Assembly: GCF_027627475.1 (NCBI RefSeq)
Contig: NZ_CP115484.1
Span: forward strand, 3,952,001-4,016,000
From: Paenibacillus sp. SYP-B4298
GTDB taxonomy: Bacteria; Bacillota; Bacilli; Paenibacillales; Paenibacillaceae
Direction of reading: 5' to 3'
DNA: 64,000 nt
Below are positions 18,260 through 26,341 of this stretch, piece by piece. The translations under genes were made by a program, and so were the position numbers. The notes under the pieces were generated by a model that was not told the DNA's origin, made no database searches, and saw only the letters and a program-made list of their open reading frames with translations. Position 1 is the first letter of the stretch. Every line of letters starts with the position of its first letter.

Positions 18260-19162
18260 CTAGAACAGCCGGGTTTCCGAATATTTGCGGCTGATGTAGT
18301 TCGCGGTAATAATGAGCAGCATACCGATCACCGAATTAAACAGCCCGACCGCCGTGCTGTACCCGTAGTCATGATTCAGAATGCCCTGACGATAAATATA
18401 GGTCGAGATCACATCCGCCGTCTCATAGATGGCGCTGTTATACAGCAGCAGCACCTTCTCAAAGTTGACCGTCAGCAGATGACCCATATTGAGAATCAGC
18501 ATAATAATAATCGTGGAGGATATGCCCGGAATCGTCACATGCAGGCATTGCTTCCAGTAGCCTGCGCCGTCGATGCGTGCCGCTTCATATTGATCCGTAT
18601 CGACGCGCGACAACGCCGCCAGGTAGATTATGCTGTTATAGCCGACCATCTGCCATATATTCGTAGAGACGAAGAGGGGGCGGAACATCTCGGGCATGCC
18701 GAGCAGATTGCCGCTCTTGCCCAGCAGCGGAGCAATCGCTGTCGTCAGCGGGCCGCTGGAGCCGGTGAAGTCAATGATCAGCCCGCATATGATGGCTGTG
18801 GACAGAAAGTAGGGCAGATAGCTGACCGTCTGTACGGTGCGCTTGAACAGCCGTCCCTTGATCTCATTTAGCAGCAGGGCCAGAATAATCGGAGCCGGGA
18901 AGCCGAACAGCAGGTCGAGCAGGCTGAGCGCCAGCGTATTCTTGGTAACCCGGATAAAGTTCGAGCTGGTGAAGAACTCCACGAAGTTGGTCAGCCCTAC
19001 CCACTCGCTGCCCAAAAACCCTTTGCGCGGAGAGAAATCCTGGAATGCCATGACCAGACCGGCCATAGGCAGATAGCTGAAGACGACGAAATAGAGGATG
19101 ACCGGCAAGGTCAGCCAATAGATCATTTTGTGCCGTTTGTAATTGGCAACCAGTTCCTTCAT
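18260..19162 (-). CDS. Carbohydrate ABC permease, LplB type
   Basis: This partner permease of the CUT1 importer has 300 residues. It opens with NYKRHKMIYWLTLPVILYFV and contains six helices and the EAA loop (EAARIDGAGYWKQCLHVTIP). The close of the protein, RKYSETRLF, is typical of LplB proteins. It lies 68 nt after the lipoprotein gene and 20 nt before the second permease gene, in the usual binding protein-LplB-LplC order. It imports oligosaccharides; the specific sugar is not known. Confidence 0.94.
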   Translation of the reverse strand: MKELVANYKRHKMIYWLTLPVILYFVVFSYLPMAGLVMAFQDFSPRKGFLGSEWVGLTNFVEFFTSSNFIRVTKNTLALSLLDLLFGFPAPIILALLLNEIKGRLFKRTVQTVSYLPYFLSTAIICGLIIDFTGSSGPLTTAIAPLLGKSGNLLGMPEMFRPLFVSTNIWQMVGYNSIIYLAALSRVDTDQYEAARIDGAGYWKQCLHVTIPGISSTIIIMLILNMGHLLTVNFEKVLLLYNSAIYETADVISTYIYRQGILNHDYGYSTAVGLFNSVIGMLLIITANYISRKYSETRLF

Positions 19163-19230
19163 GGCGGGATCGCTCCTTCTTGGGATGTGGCGGGCTGCAG
19201 ATGCCTAAGGGCTATCCGCAGCCCTGCATA

Positions 19231-20877
19231 TTATCGGGCGTTGTAGCGATCCAGTGCCGTCTGATAGACAGCCATCGCCTCAGCGATTCGCTTGTCCTTG
19301 ATATGCTGGACAAAGGCATCATAGTTGTCGAACGATTCGATGCCCAATATATATTTGACCTGCATCTCCTCCACATAATCGATGATGTCGGTCATAATCG
19401 AGTTGTAGACCTTGCTCTCCTCGTCGGTCATCGTCAGCTTGGAGCTGATCGTATAGGCGTGGTCATTCTGCTCATCATACATCTGACCCTGCTTCAGCAG
19501 CAGCTCATCGTTAATGTCGCGGTCATTGACCGTAATGACCGGATAGTCGGCAATCGTCGTCATCATGTCCACGATCGCGAAGCCGTCCTTGTTGGCGAAG
19601 ACGTTGTCGTTAAAATGAATGTTGCCCGCAGCATCTTGCTCATAGTAGGACGGATCTGGTCCAAAATTGCCCGCTTGAATGACATCCTCGGAATAATACA
19701 AGTCCGCCCATTGCAGCGCCAGATCGAGCTTCTTCGTCTTGGCGCTGATCTGCATGCCTGCCGAGACCGTCGTTGTCGGCGATCCGCCAATATGGATTTT
19801 GTCTCCCTTGTTGACAACCGGATGCGGTACAGCGACGAATTCGAGACCCGCGTCAGGGTTCAATTGCTTGACGACCTTGGCGACGGACAGCGGCGCAACC
19901 ATCGAACCGCTCTGTACATCGCCATAGGCTGCAAACTCCGCGCTTAACGAGTTGAGCGACAGGAAATCGCTGTCGATCAGCCCTTCGGCATACCACTTGT
20001 TCATCATCATCAGATAGCTCTTGAAGCCGTCCTCAAGTGGCGCATATCTCACCTTGCCATCCACCTGATAGAATGGAACGGTGCCTCCCCCGTAATTCAT
20101 ATAGCCGAAGCCCAGCCCGCCTGTGAACACATTGAGCTTCGGGAATCCGGTGCTGTTCAGCAGGAATGGCTTCTCCACCCCGGCATTCTTGAAGGCTGTC
20201 AACACATCATGCCATTCATCGTAGGTTTGGGGCACCTCCTTATTCACCTTATCCAGCAAGTCCTTGCGCATCAATATGCCGTACCAGGTGGTTGCCAGCT
20301 CGTCATTCGCGGAATAGCGGTAGAAGGCGGCCAGCTCTTTATTGTCGGAATAGCTCTCGATGCGCCGCAGCTCGCTCTTCTCAAGCTGCTTCTTGAAGTT
20401 CGGCAGACGGTCGAGATAATCGGCGACGTTGATGACGACACCATCCTTCAATAAACCATATGCGCCTGTCGGATAGACGCCTCCTGCATCAAAGAACAAG
20501 TCTGGATATTCCCCGGAGCTGACGATCATCGCCAGATTATCAGCTTCTGTGCCGCTGACCGGAGTGATCCATTCGATCTTGACGCCAGTCTGCTCCTCCA
20601 TCCATTTATTGAACAGCGTATCATTCCACTTCTCGATGATCGTACCGATCGAGGTATGCGTTGGACGCCATACCTTTAATGTCGCAGTCTCCCCTTCCGG
20701 CACCAGTCGCCGCAGCTTGGCTGGATCACCGTTGCTGACCGTTGGCGTTGTACTTGACCCATTCGATGGAGTAGGCTGATCGCCCGAGCCTGTACTGCAG
20801 CCCGTCACCAGCACAGCAGTGATTAGCATGCTCATCAATATCGGCTTGCCTCTAGTTAACCATGATGTACGCAACAT
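19231..20877 (-). CDS. Extracellular solute-binding lipoprotein (LplA/LipO type)
   Basis: This large (548-residue) family 1 solute-binding protein serves the LplBC-type importer that follows. A type II signal peptide with lipobox LVTGCS (Cys near residue 27) is followed by a Gly/Ser/Thr/Pro linker and the binding domain, which starts at KVWRPTHTSIGTIIEKWNDT. GGGGG lies 8 nt before the ATG at 20877. It is the first gene of the 20.9-12.2 kb operon, with a cre-like element in the promoter region. Binding proteins of this size usually take oligosaccharides or substituted sugars. The neighbouring esterases point to acylated glycans (inference). Confidence 0.93.
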   Translation of the reverse strand: MLRTSWLTRGKPILMSMLITAVLVTGCSTGSGDQPTPSNGSSTTPTVSNGDPAKLRRLVPEGETATLKVWRPTHTSIGTIIEKWNDTLFNKWMEEQTGVKIEWITPVSGTEADNLAMIVSSGEYPDLFFDAGGVYPTGAYGLLKDGVVINVADYLDRLPNFKKQLEKSELRRIESYSDNKELAAFYRYSANDELATTWYGILMRKDLLDKVNKEVPQTYDEWHDVLTAFKNAGVEKPFLLNSTGFPKLNVFTGGLGFGYMNYGGGTVPFYQVDGKVRYAPLEDGFKSYLMMMNKWYAEGLIDSDFLSLNSLSAEFAAYGDVQSGSMVAPLSVAKVVKQLNPDAGLEFVAVPHPVVNKGDKIHIGGSPTTTVSAGMQISAKTKKLDLALQWADLYYSEDVIQAGNFGPDPSYYEQDAAGNIHFNDNVFANKDGFAIVDMMTTIADYPVITVNDRDINDELLLKQGQMYDEQNDHAYTISSKLTMTDEESKVYNSIMTDIIDYVEEMQVKYILGIESFDNYDAFVQHIKDKRIAEAMAVYQTALDRYNAR

Positions 20878-20941
20878 TCATCTGTCCCCCTCTTGTTTGT
20901 TCCCTTCGGATGTGCACAGCGCGGTCTTGCGAATCCGCTTT

Positions 20942-20955
20942 TGTAACCGCTTGCT
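20942..20955 (+). promoter_or_regulatory. cre-like catabolite-control site
   Basis: TGTAACCGCTTGCT matches the CcpA cre consensus TGWAANCGNTNWCA at 12 of 14 positions. It lies about 65 nt upstream of the solute-binding protein start, where CcpA would block transcription. This fits a carbon-source operon, but one short match is modest evidence. Confidence 0.5.
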
Positions 20956-21031
20956 TGTAGTGTACGTTCGCCCCGCCGCCAAGTAAATGAGCAGCTTTTG
21001 CGAGCCGATTCACAATTTTTGCACTGTAACA

Positions 21032-21067
21032 GAAAAAGCGCCAACCGTGCGGCTTCAGCGCTTTTTC
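21032..21067 (-). terminator. Terminator after the ABC-F gene
   Basis: GAAAAAGCGC (21032-21041) pairs with GCGCTTTTTC (21058-21067), with a small CCG/CGG pairing in the loop and T-runs on both strands. It ends the ABC-F transcript and insulates the sugar operon that begins downstream. Confidence 0.85.
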
Positions 21068-21136
21068 CTGTAAAGAATAGTTATTATTTGCCTATCGCAT
21101 TCACAATTTTTGTTCCCTACACACGGTGCTCGCGCC

Positions 21137-23095
21137 CTAGTCTAATGCCACCCACTGCTCAAGCAATGCATCGAGCCGTGCCTGCTGCTCCTCACGTTCA
21201 CGCCACCTCGCCTCAAGCTCAGACGCATCTGCGATCTGGTCAAGTTGATTCAGCTCCTCATCCGCCTCAGCGAGCTGCGCCTCCAGCCTGGCAATGTCCG
21301 CCTCCAGCCGCTCGCGCCTTTGCTGACTGTCTTGTCTGCTCGGAGCAGGCTTGCCCAATTGCGGGCGGGCGATGGTGAAGGAGGCTGGGCCGCCAGCAGA
21401 GCGCTGCTCCGAAGGGCGACGCGCGTTCTCCGCCTGCACGTTATGCTGAGCTTCCCGCTCGATCCGTTCCGCACGCTTGACCCTGAAGTCATCATAATTG
21501 CCAAGATAAGCTGTAATCTTGCCATCTTCCAGCTCCCATACCCGCTGCGCGAGCCGATTGATGAAATAGCGGTCATGCGAAATCGCCAGGATGGTACCGG
21601 GGAATTGCTCCAATGCTTCCTCCAGCGCCTCACGCGATTCCAGATCGAGATGATTCGTAGGCTCGTCAAGCAGCAGCACATTGGGCTTGCTTAGTACAAG
21701 CAGCGCAAGCCTTATTCGTGTCCATTCTCCGCCCGAAATCATATGCAGCGGCTTGAATACATCTGCGCCGTAGAATAAATATTTCGCCAATAGATGACGA
21801 GCGGCCCCCTCCTCCAGCCTGGCTTCTGTACGGAAATAGTCCAGCACCGACAGCTTCCCTTGCTCCACCGGCTCCTGCTGAGCGAGATAGCCAACCTCCG
21901 TGCGGGCACCCAGCTCGAGCTCTCCGGCACCCGGCTCCGTCTGACCGAGCAGCAGCTTGAATAACGTCGTCTTGCCCGAACCGTTATCGCCTACCAGCAC
22001 CACCTTCTGACCATAGAACAGCTCTCCGTCTGCCCCTTGCAGCACATGACGCTCCCCATACTGCTTCGTCAGTCCATGAAAGGCCATCACCTTGCGACCT
22101 GAGCGCTCCACCTGCGATAGCGCAAATTCCGCTGTTTTCCGCTCCAGCACCGGACGCTTCACCAGCTCCATTCGATCCAGCGCTTTGCGAATGGAGGCTG
22201 CCCGCTTGAAAAACTTCTCATTGCCGCCGATCCGCCCCCATTCCTCCAATTGACGAATCGTTTCCTGCATTTTCTTCCGCACCTTCTGTTGCTCCTGATA
22301 TTGGGCAAACTGCTGCAGCAGCCGCTCCTCCTTCTCCTTGGCATAGCCGCTGTAATTGGTGAAGTATAGCTGAGCCTCCCCGTCCTCCAGCTCAATGATT
22401 CTCGAAACGGCAGCATCCAGAAAATAGCGGTCATGCGAGACGATGATACATGCACAGCCACAGGTGCGAATATACTGCTCCAGCCACTCGACTCCCCGCA
22501 AATCCAGATGATTCGTCGGTTCATCCAGCAGCAGCACATCCGGCTGCACCACAAGCTGGGAGGCCAGCAGCATACGGGTCTTCTCCCCGCCAGACAAGCT
22601 GCCGAAGCTGCGCCCGTCATCGCTGCGGTCTATACGCAGACCAGCAGCGACCTGATCGATGACCGTATCCATATCATAGCCGCCGCCATGCTCGAATTTC
22701 TCCTGCAGGAGAGCGTATCTGTTCAGCAGCCGCTCCATCCCATCAAGCCGGGAGGCCGTTTCCGGCTCCGACATTTGCCGCTCCAGCGCAGCCATTTCCT
22801 GTTGGATCTGAATCAGCTCACGATAGCCATAGGACAAGACGTCATAGACTGTCATCTGTTCAAAATGGGCTGGAACCTGCGGTAAATATCCAATGCGCAG
22901 CTCCTTGCGCAACGTCAGCAGGCCAGCGTCGGGCTGGTCAATACCGGAGATTAACCGCAGCAGGGTGGACTTGCCGCTGCCGTTGCGGCCGATCAGTCCA
23001 ACCTTCTCCCCGGTCTGTAATTGGAAGGTCACATCCTCTAATACAAGATGGGCCGCATGATACTTCTTAATATGTTGTACATGAATAATCGTCAT
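21137..23095 (-). CDS. ABC-F family ATPase, probable antibiotic-resistance ribosome protection protein
   Basis: This soluble protein has two ATP-binding cassettes and no membrane domain. ABC-F proteins bind the ribosomal E-site and, in the resistance subgroup, displace drugs from the peptidyl-transferase centre. The first cassette carries GLIGRNGSGKST and SLSGGEKTR, and the second VGDNGSGKTT and MISGGEWTR. Both have LLLDEPTNHLDL. The ~80-residue interdomain linker is rich in Gln/Arg/Lys, and a C-terminal coiled coil (residues 590-650) follows. The start was set at the ATG at 23095 with AGGAGG upstream; an in-frame ATG at 23143 lies before that ribosome site. A leader peptide and a terminator precede it, as in inducible resistance ABC-F genes such as vmlR and vga. 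A TaeA-like pleuromutilin role is possible but unproven. Confidence 0.85.
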   Translation of the reverse strand: MTIIHVQHIKKYHAAHLVLEDVTFQLQTGEKVGLIGRNGSGKSTLLRLISGIDQPDAGLLTLRKELRIGYLPQVPAHFEQMTVYDVLSYGYRELIQIQQEMAALERQMSEPETASRLDGMERLLNRYALLQEKFEHGGGYDMDTVIDQVAAGLRIDRSDDGRSFGSLSGGEKTRMLLASQLVVQPDVLLLDEPTNHLDLRGVEWLEQYIRTCGCACIIVSHDRYFLDAAVSRIIELEDGEAQLYFTNYSGYAKEKEERLLQQFAQYQEQQKVRKKMQETIRQLEEWGRIGGNEKFFKRAASIRKALDRMELVKRPVLERKTAEFALSQVERSGRKVMAFHGLTKQYGERHVLQGADGELFYGQKVVLVGDNGSGKTTLFKLLLGQTEPGAGELELGARTEVGYLAQQEPVEQGKLSVLDYFRTEARLEEGAARHLLAKYLFYGADVFKPLHMISGGEWTRIRLALLVLSKPNVLLLDEPTNHLDLESREALEEALEQFPGTILAISHDRYFINRLAQRVWELEDGKITAYLGNYDDFRVKRAERIEREAQHNVQAENARRPSEQRSAGGPASFTIARPQLGKPAPSRQDSQQRRERLEADIARLEAQLAEADEELNQLDQIADASELEARWREREEQQARLDALLEQWVALD

Positions 23096-23243
23096 AATAG
23101 GAGCCTCCTGGTTAGTGGAGAGACCCTGCCGGCAAGCACACAAGCGTAAACGGCTGTCGCCGTCCTTGACGGGCTAAGCTTCGTTTCGCATAGATATAGA
23201 AGCTCATATAAGGCGATCAGCACTTATATATTCTTATATATTC

Positions 23244-23276
23244 AAAAAGAGCCGCGGCAATAAGCGCGCGGCCCTC
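23244..23276 (-). promoter_or_regulatory. Probable transcription attenuator before the ABC-F gene
   Basis: On the minus strand GGGCCGCG and CGCGGCTC form an 8- to 10-bp stem with a 10-nt loop (one or two G-U pairs), followed at once by TTTTT. It sits 27 nt past the stop codon of a 47-residue leader frame and about 150 nt before the ABC-F start. A terminator in a 5' leader is the usual switch of drug-inducible ABC-F genes. It could instead simply end the upstream ABC operon. Confidence 0.7.
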
Positions 23277-23302
23277 ATGGATAATCAAACAATCCGTTGT
23301 GG

Positions 23303-23446
23303 TCAAGGCAGGCGTCTTCTCGCGAATGGTTCAAACGTATGTTGAAAAATGGACAGACGGATCCCGTTCGCAGAAGATGTGTGGATAATGCCAGACAGGG
23401 TAAGACCCAACTGGCTAATACGGTTGTTGACCATCGCGTGATTCAC
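23303..23446 (-). CDS. Leader peptide upstream of the ABC-F gene
   Basis: This 47-residue frame starts at a GTG (23446) preceded at 9 nt by AAGGAGG, one of the strongest ribosome sites in the window. It begins MNHAMVNNRISQLG and ends FARRRLP, with its stop 27 nt before the attenuator hairpin. Drug-stalled ribosomes in such a frame would prevent the terminator from folding. An internal ATG four codons in could also be used. The sequence does not resemble a known enzyme. Its existence as a translated peptide is inferred from the ribosome site and position. Confidence 0.65.
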   Translation of the reverse strand: MNHAMVNNRISQLGLTLSGIIHTSSANGIRLSIFQHTFEPFARRRLP

Positions 23447-23518
23447 CTACCTTCACCTCCTTGGTACATAGAATATTTCCATCATAGCATAATTCAAGCC
23501 ATCTCCACAAGAATACGC

Positions 23519-25750
23519 TCAACCGATCGCTTGTGCTGACAAGTCATTGTCTTCGCCGCTCTTGCGGGACATGCCGCGCTGGGCGGTGACCAGCCTATAA
23601 TAGATGCCTTGCCGCTCCATCAATTCGTTATGCGTCCCTACCTCGGCAATCCGTCCCTGCTCCAGCACGACGAGCCGATCCGCGTTGCGCAGGGTCGAGA
23701 GCCGATGGGCAATCGCAATCGTGGTTCGATTGCGCGTCACCCGCTGCAGCGCCTCCTGGATCGAGGACTCGGTCTCAATATCCAGTGATGCCGTGGCTTC
23801 GTCGAGAATGAGGATGCGCGGATTACTCAGCACTGCCCTTGCGATCGCAAGCCGCTGACGTTCTCCTCCCGACAGATTGTTCCCGTTCTCCTCGAGCCGC
23901 GTATCATACCCGTCAGGAAGCTGCACAATGAAATCATGCGCGTTAGCGATCCTCGCTGCCTGAATAATCTCCTCCGGCTGCGCATCTGGCCTCGCATAGC
24001 CGATGTTGTCCGCGATCGTCCCGCTGAACAGGAACGTCTCCTGCAGCACCACCCCGATCTGCGACCGCAGATCCTCCTGCCGGATGGAGCGGATATCGAT
24101 GCCATCGATCCGTATCGCTCCCTCATTCACATCATAGAATCGGGATAGCAGGTTGATCATCGTCGATTTTCCCGAACCGGAGTGCCCGACCAGTCCGATC
24201 ATCTCTCCCGGCTTCACCTCCAGATGGATGTCCTTCAGAACAGGCTCATAGGATTTGTAGCCGAAGTAGACGCCAGAGAAGACCACCGAGCCGCGCAGAC
24301 GATGCTGCACCGCCTCCTTCGCCTCGACCACCTCCGGCTGCTCATCGATGACTGAGAACACCCGATGGATGGAGATTGCGGCATTGGCTACCCAGCGCGG
24401 CATGAACATCAGCCAGGAGATCGGCCCGAAGATCATCGCAGCATACGCACTGAACTGGATCAGCTCGCCCACATTCATCTCCCGCCTCATAATCATGTAG
24501 CAGCCGATCATGAGCACGAAGAACTGCCCAAGCTGGATGAGATAGTTCGTTATAGGGGACAGGATGCTGAACAGCTTCTCGGTACGAATCGTTGCCGCGG
24601 CGAACTGGCTGTTGTAGTCCCGGAACTTCACCACCTCCCGCTCCTCCTTGCCGAACGACTTCACCACCCGGATGCCGCTCAGCACATCATGAAGGAAGGA
24701 ATTGGCGGTGTCGGAGATGCGCCATTGCCTGTGAAACAGCCTGTGTAACAAATGTCTCCAGATATAATATTGCAAGCAAGCAACGAAGGGAGCTGGCAGC
24801 AATACAACGGCCGCAAGCCGCCAATCCGCGGCAAAGAGCAGCGCGGCAGAGGCAACCAGAATGATGAGCTGATAGATTGCCGTCGTACACAGCTCCTGAA
24901 TGAGATGACGAATTCGGTCGGTATCCGCCGTAATCCGGTTCATGATGTCTCCGGCGCGCTGGGAAGACAGATAGCCGAGCGACAGGCGTTGAAGTCTCTC
25001 GAATACAATCTGCCGCAGGTCTGCTGCGATGCCTGAGCTGACTCTGGCCATCAACCGGCTTCTGACGATACCGAGCAGCTCGCCGAAGACGAGCGTGAGC
25101 AGCATGCCCACAATCGCCAGAACGAACAGGCGGATACTGGCTTCCTGTCCTGCCGGGGGCTGCAGCGCAGCATCAACGATGAGGCGTTGGAAGTAAGGCC
25201 CGGCCATCGCCAGCGCCGAAGCGGCGATCAGGACGCATAGGCCAAGCGCCAACTGCCGCCAATGCCCCTTCGAGACCGCCAGCAGCCGCTTGAATGCCGC
25301 TGCCTTGTTCATGCATTGTGGGCAGATGCGCGTGCCTGGAACCCATGTTCCTCCGCATGAAGCGCACATCGTTTCTTCCTCGTCATTATAGATGCGAACA
25401 GGGCGCCGGGCCGCTATATCGTTCAGAATCTGGGCGATATAGCCATATCTGGCCGCATGCCGCATCGTAGCCCTGACGATGATGCGCCTGGCACCGTCCT
25501 CCTCCGCCTCCAGCACTGCATTGCCGATAAGCGGCACCAGCTTGTAGTGGGCAGCCGCCCCAATCTCGCCGCCCTCTTGCGCCACGCCATTCTCTACATA
25601 CGCCCATCGACTGCCGCCTATCACCAGATAGCCCGGAGTCCTTCGCCCCTCCAGCGACAAGTCCGCCGGAACACAGTAGGTAATCTCTCCGCCCACTGCT
25701 CGCTCGGCCGCTGCCCTGTCCTGCTCCGGGAGTCTGTAATTCAGATTCAT
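23519..25750 (-). CDS. ABC exporter half-transporter with zinc-ribbon, DUF1854-associated (gene 3)
   Basis: This 743-residue membrane-ATPase fusion has an unusual N-terminal ~150 residues: a beta-rich region, then a zinc ribbon (CASCGG, then CPQCMNK, near residues 128-148). Six membrane helices of an ABC type I exporter follow, and then the ATPase with GLVGHSGSGKST, NLSGGERQR and LILDEATASLD. It ends in an acidic tail. AAGGAGGGCG precedes the ATG at 25750. With the related transporter at 26338-28557 and the DUF1854 protein between them it forms a fixed three-gene unit. The two half-transporters probably heterodimerise. Related units in other bacteria have been linked to cyanophycin metabolism, but no such enzymes are seen here and the substrate is unknown. 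Confidence 0.88.
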   Translation of the reverse strand: MNLNYRLPEQDRAAAERAVGGEITYCVPADLSLEGRRTPGYLVIGGSRWAYVENGVAQEGGEIGAAAHYKLVPLIGNAVLEAEEDGARRIIVRATMRHAARYGYIAQILNDIAARRPVRIYNDEEETMCASCGGTWVPGTRICPQCMNKAAAFKRLLAVSKGHWRQLALGLCVLIAASALAMAGPYFQRLIVDAALQPPAGQEASIRLFVLAIVGMLLTLVFGELLGIVRSRLMARVSSGIAADLRQIVFERLQRLSLGYLSSQRAGDIMNRITADTDRIRHLIQELCTTAIYQLIILVASAALLFAADWRLAAVVLLPAPFVACLQYYIWRHLLHRLFHRQWRISDTANSFLHDVLSGIRVVKSFGKEEREVVKFRDYNSQFAAATIRTEKLFSILSPITNYLIQLGQFFVLMIGCYMIMRREMNVGELIQFSAYAAMIFGPISWLMFMPRWVANAAISIHRVFSVIDEQPEVVEAKEAVQHRLRGSVVFSGVYFGYKSYEPVLKDIHLEVKPGEMIGLVGHSGSGKSTMINLLSRFYDVNEGAIRIDGIDIRSIRQEDLRSQIGVVLQETFLFSGTIADNIGYARPDAQPEEIIQAARIANAHDFIVQLPDGYDTRLEENGNNLSGGERQRLAIARAVLSNPRILILDEATASLDIETESSIQEALQRVTRNRTTIAIAHRLSTLRNADRLVVLEQGRIAEVGTHNELMERQGIYYRLVTAQRGMSRKSGEDNDLSAQAIG

Positions 25751-25813
25751 TCTCGCCCTCCTTGATGAGATATGAAGATGTGTATTGCCGCTGGCACATG
25801 GATCACCTCATCA

Positions 25814-26341
25814 TCAGAGCTGCATCTCGACCAGCCGATACTCCTTGCTGCTGAGCCGATCAAGCTGTGGAATAATGAAGCGATTGCCGTCCACATCGGT
25901 AATCAGGAGACGATTCGCGGCAGCGAATTTGACATGGTCACCGCCCGCACGCACGGTGAAGCGGCAGCGCCCGGCCGTCGACTCCACCTCCCAGTAGGCA
26001 TAGCCGAACTCCTCCTTCACACGGATCACCCTCGTAATCTCCGGTGCAAAATAACGGATCTTCAACTGTCGTTCCAGCAGCGCGGCCGTCTCCGGGGAGA
26101 AATCGTCAAGCCCGCGGATCATACCCAGCTCCTTATTATCCGCGGTGCGAATCGACAGGAAGGCATAACGATTCGTATGGGGAAAGGAGCTGTGCACATA
26201 GACAGGCGAATGCTCCTTGCCGTCGATCCGAACCGACAGCATACCGCCTTTCGTCTGGAGGAACGCTGCATTGTCCTCTGTCAGATAGAGGATAGCCGCA
26301 GCATCCGCCAGCTCCGCTCCTTCAGGTGTATTCACAGTCAT
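25814..26341 (-). CDS. DUF1854-family protein
   Basis: This 175-residue protein has no membrane helices or signal peptide and is rich in beta-strand segments. The core reads RIDGKEHSPVYVHSSFPHTN, then IGMIRGLDDF-like and a closing NRFIIPQLDRLSSKEYRLVEM. I recognise it as DUF1854, whose function is not known. It nearly always occurs with ABC exporters. It overlaps the stop of the preceding ABC gene (ATG at 26341, AAGGAGGAG upstream) and is followed by the second ABC gene, so the three are translationally linked. It may be an accessory subunit that contacts the N-terminal beta-region of the transporters (inference). Confidence 0.8.
   Translation of the reverse strand: MTVNTPEGAELADAAAILYLTEDNAAFLQTKGGMLSVRIDGKEHSPVYVHSSFPHTNRYAFLSIRTADNKELGMIRGLDDFSPETAALLERQLKIRYFAPEITRVIRVKEEFGYAYWEVESTAGRCRFTVRAGGDHVKFAAANRLLITDVDGNRFIIPQLDRLSSKEYRLVEMQL

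Noticed and set aside
19180-19947. Plus-strand open frame of 255 codons
   Set aside because: Antisense to the solute-binding protein gene and unlike a real protein.
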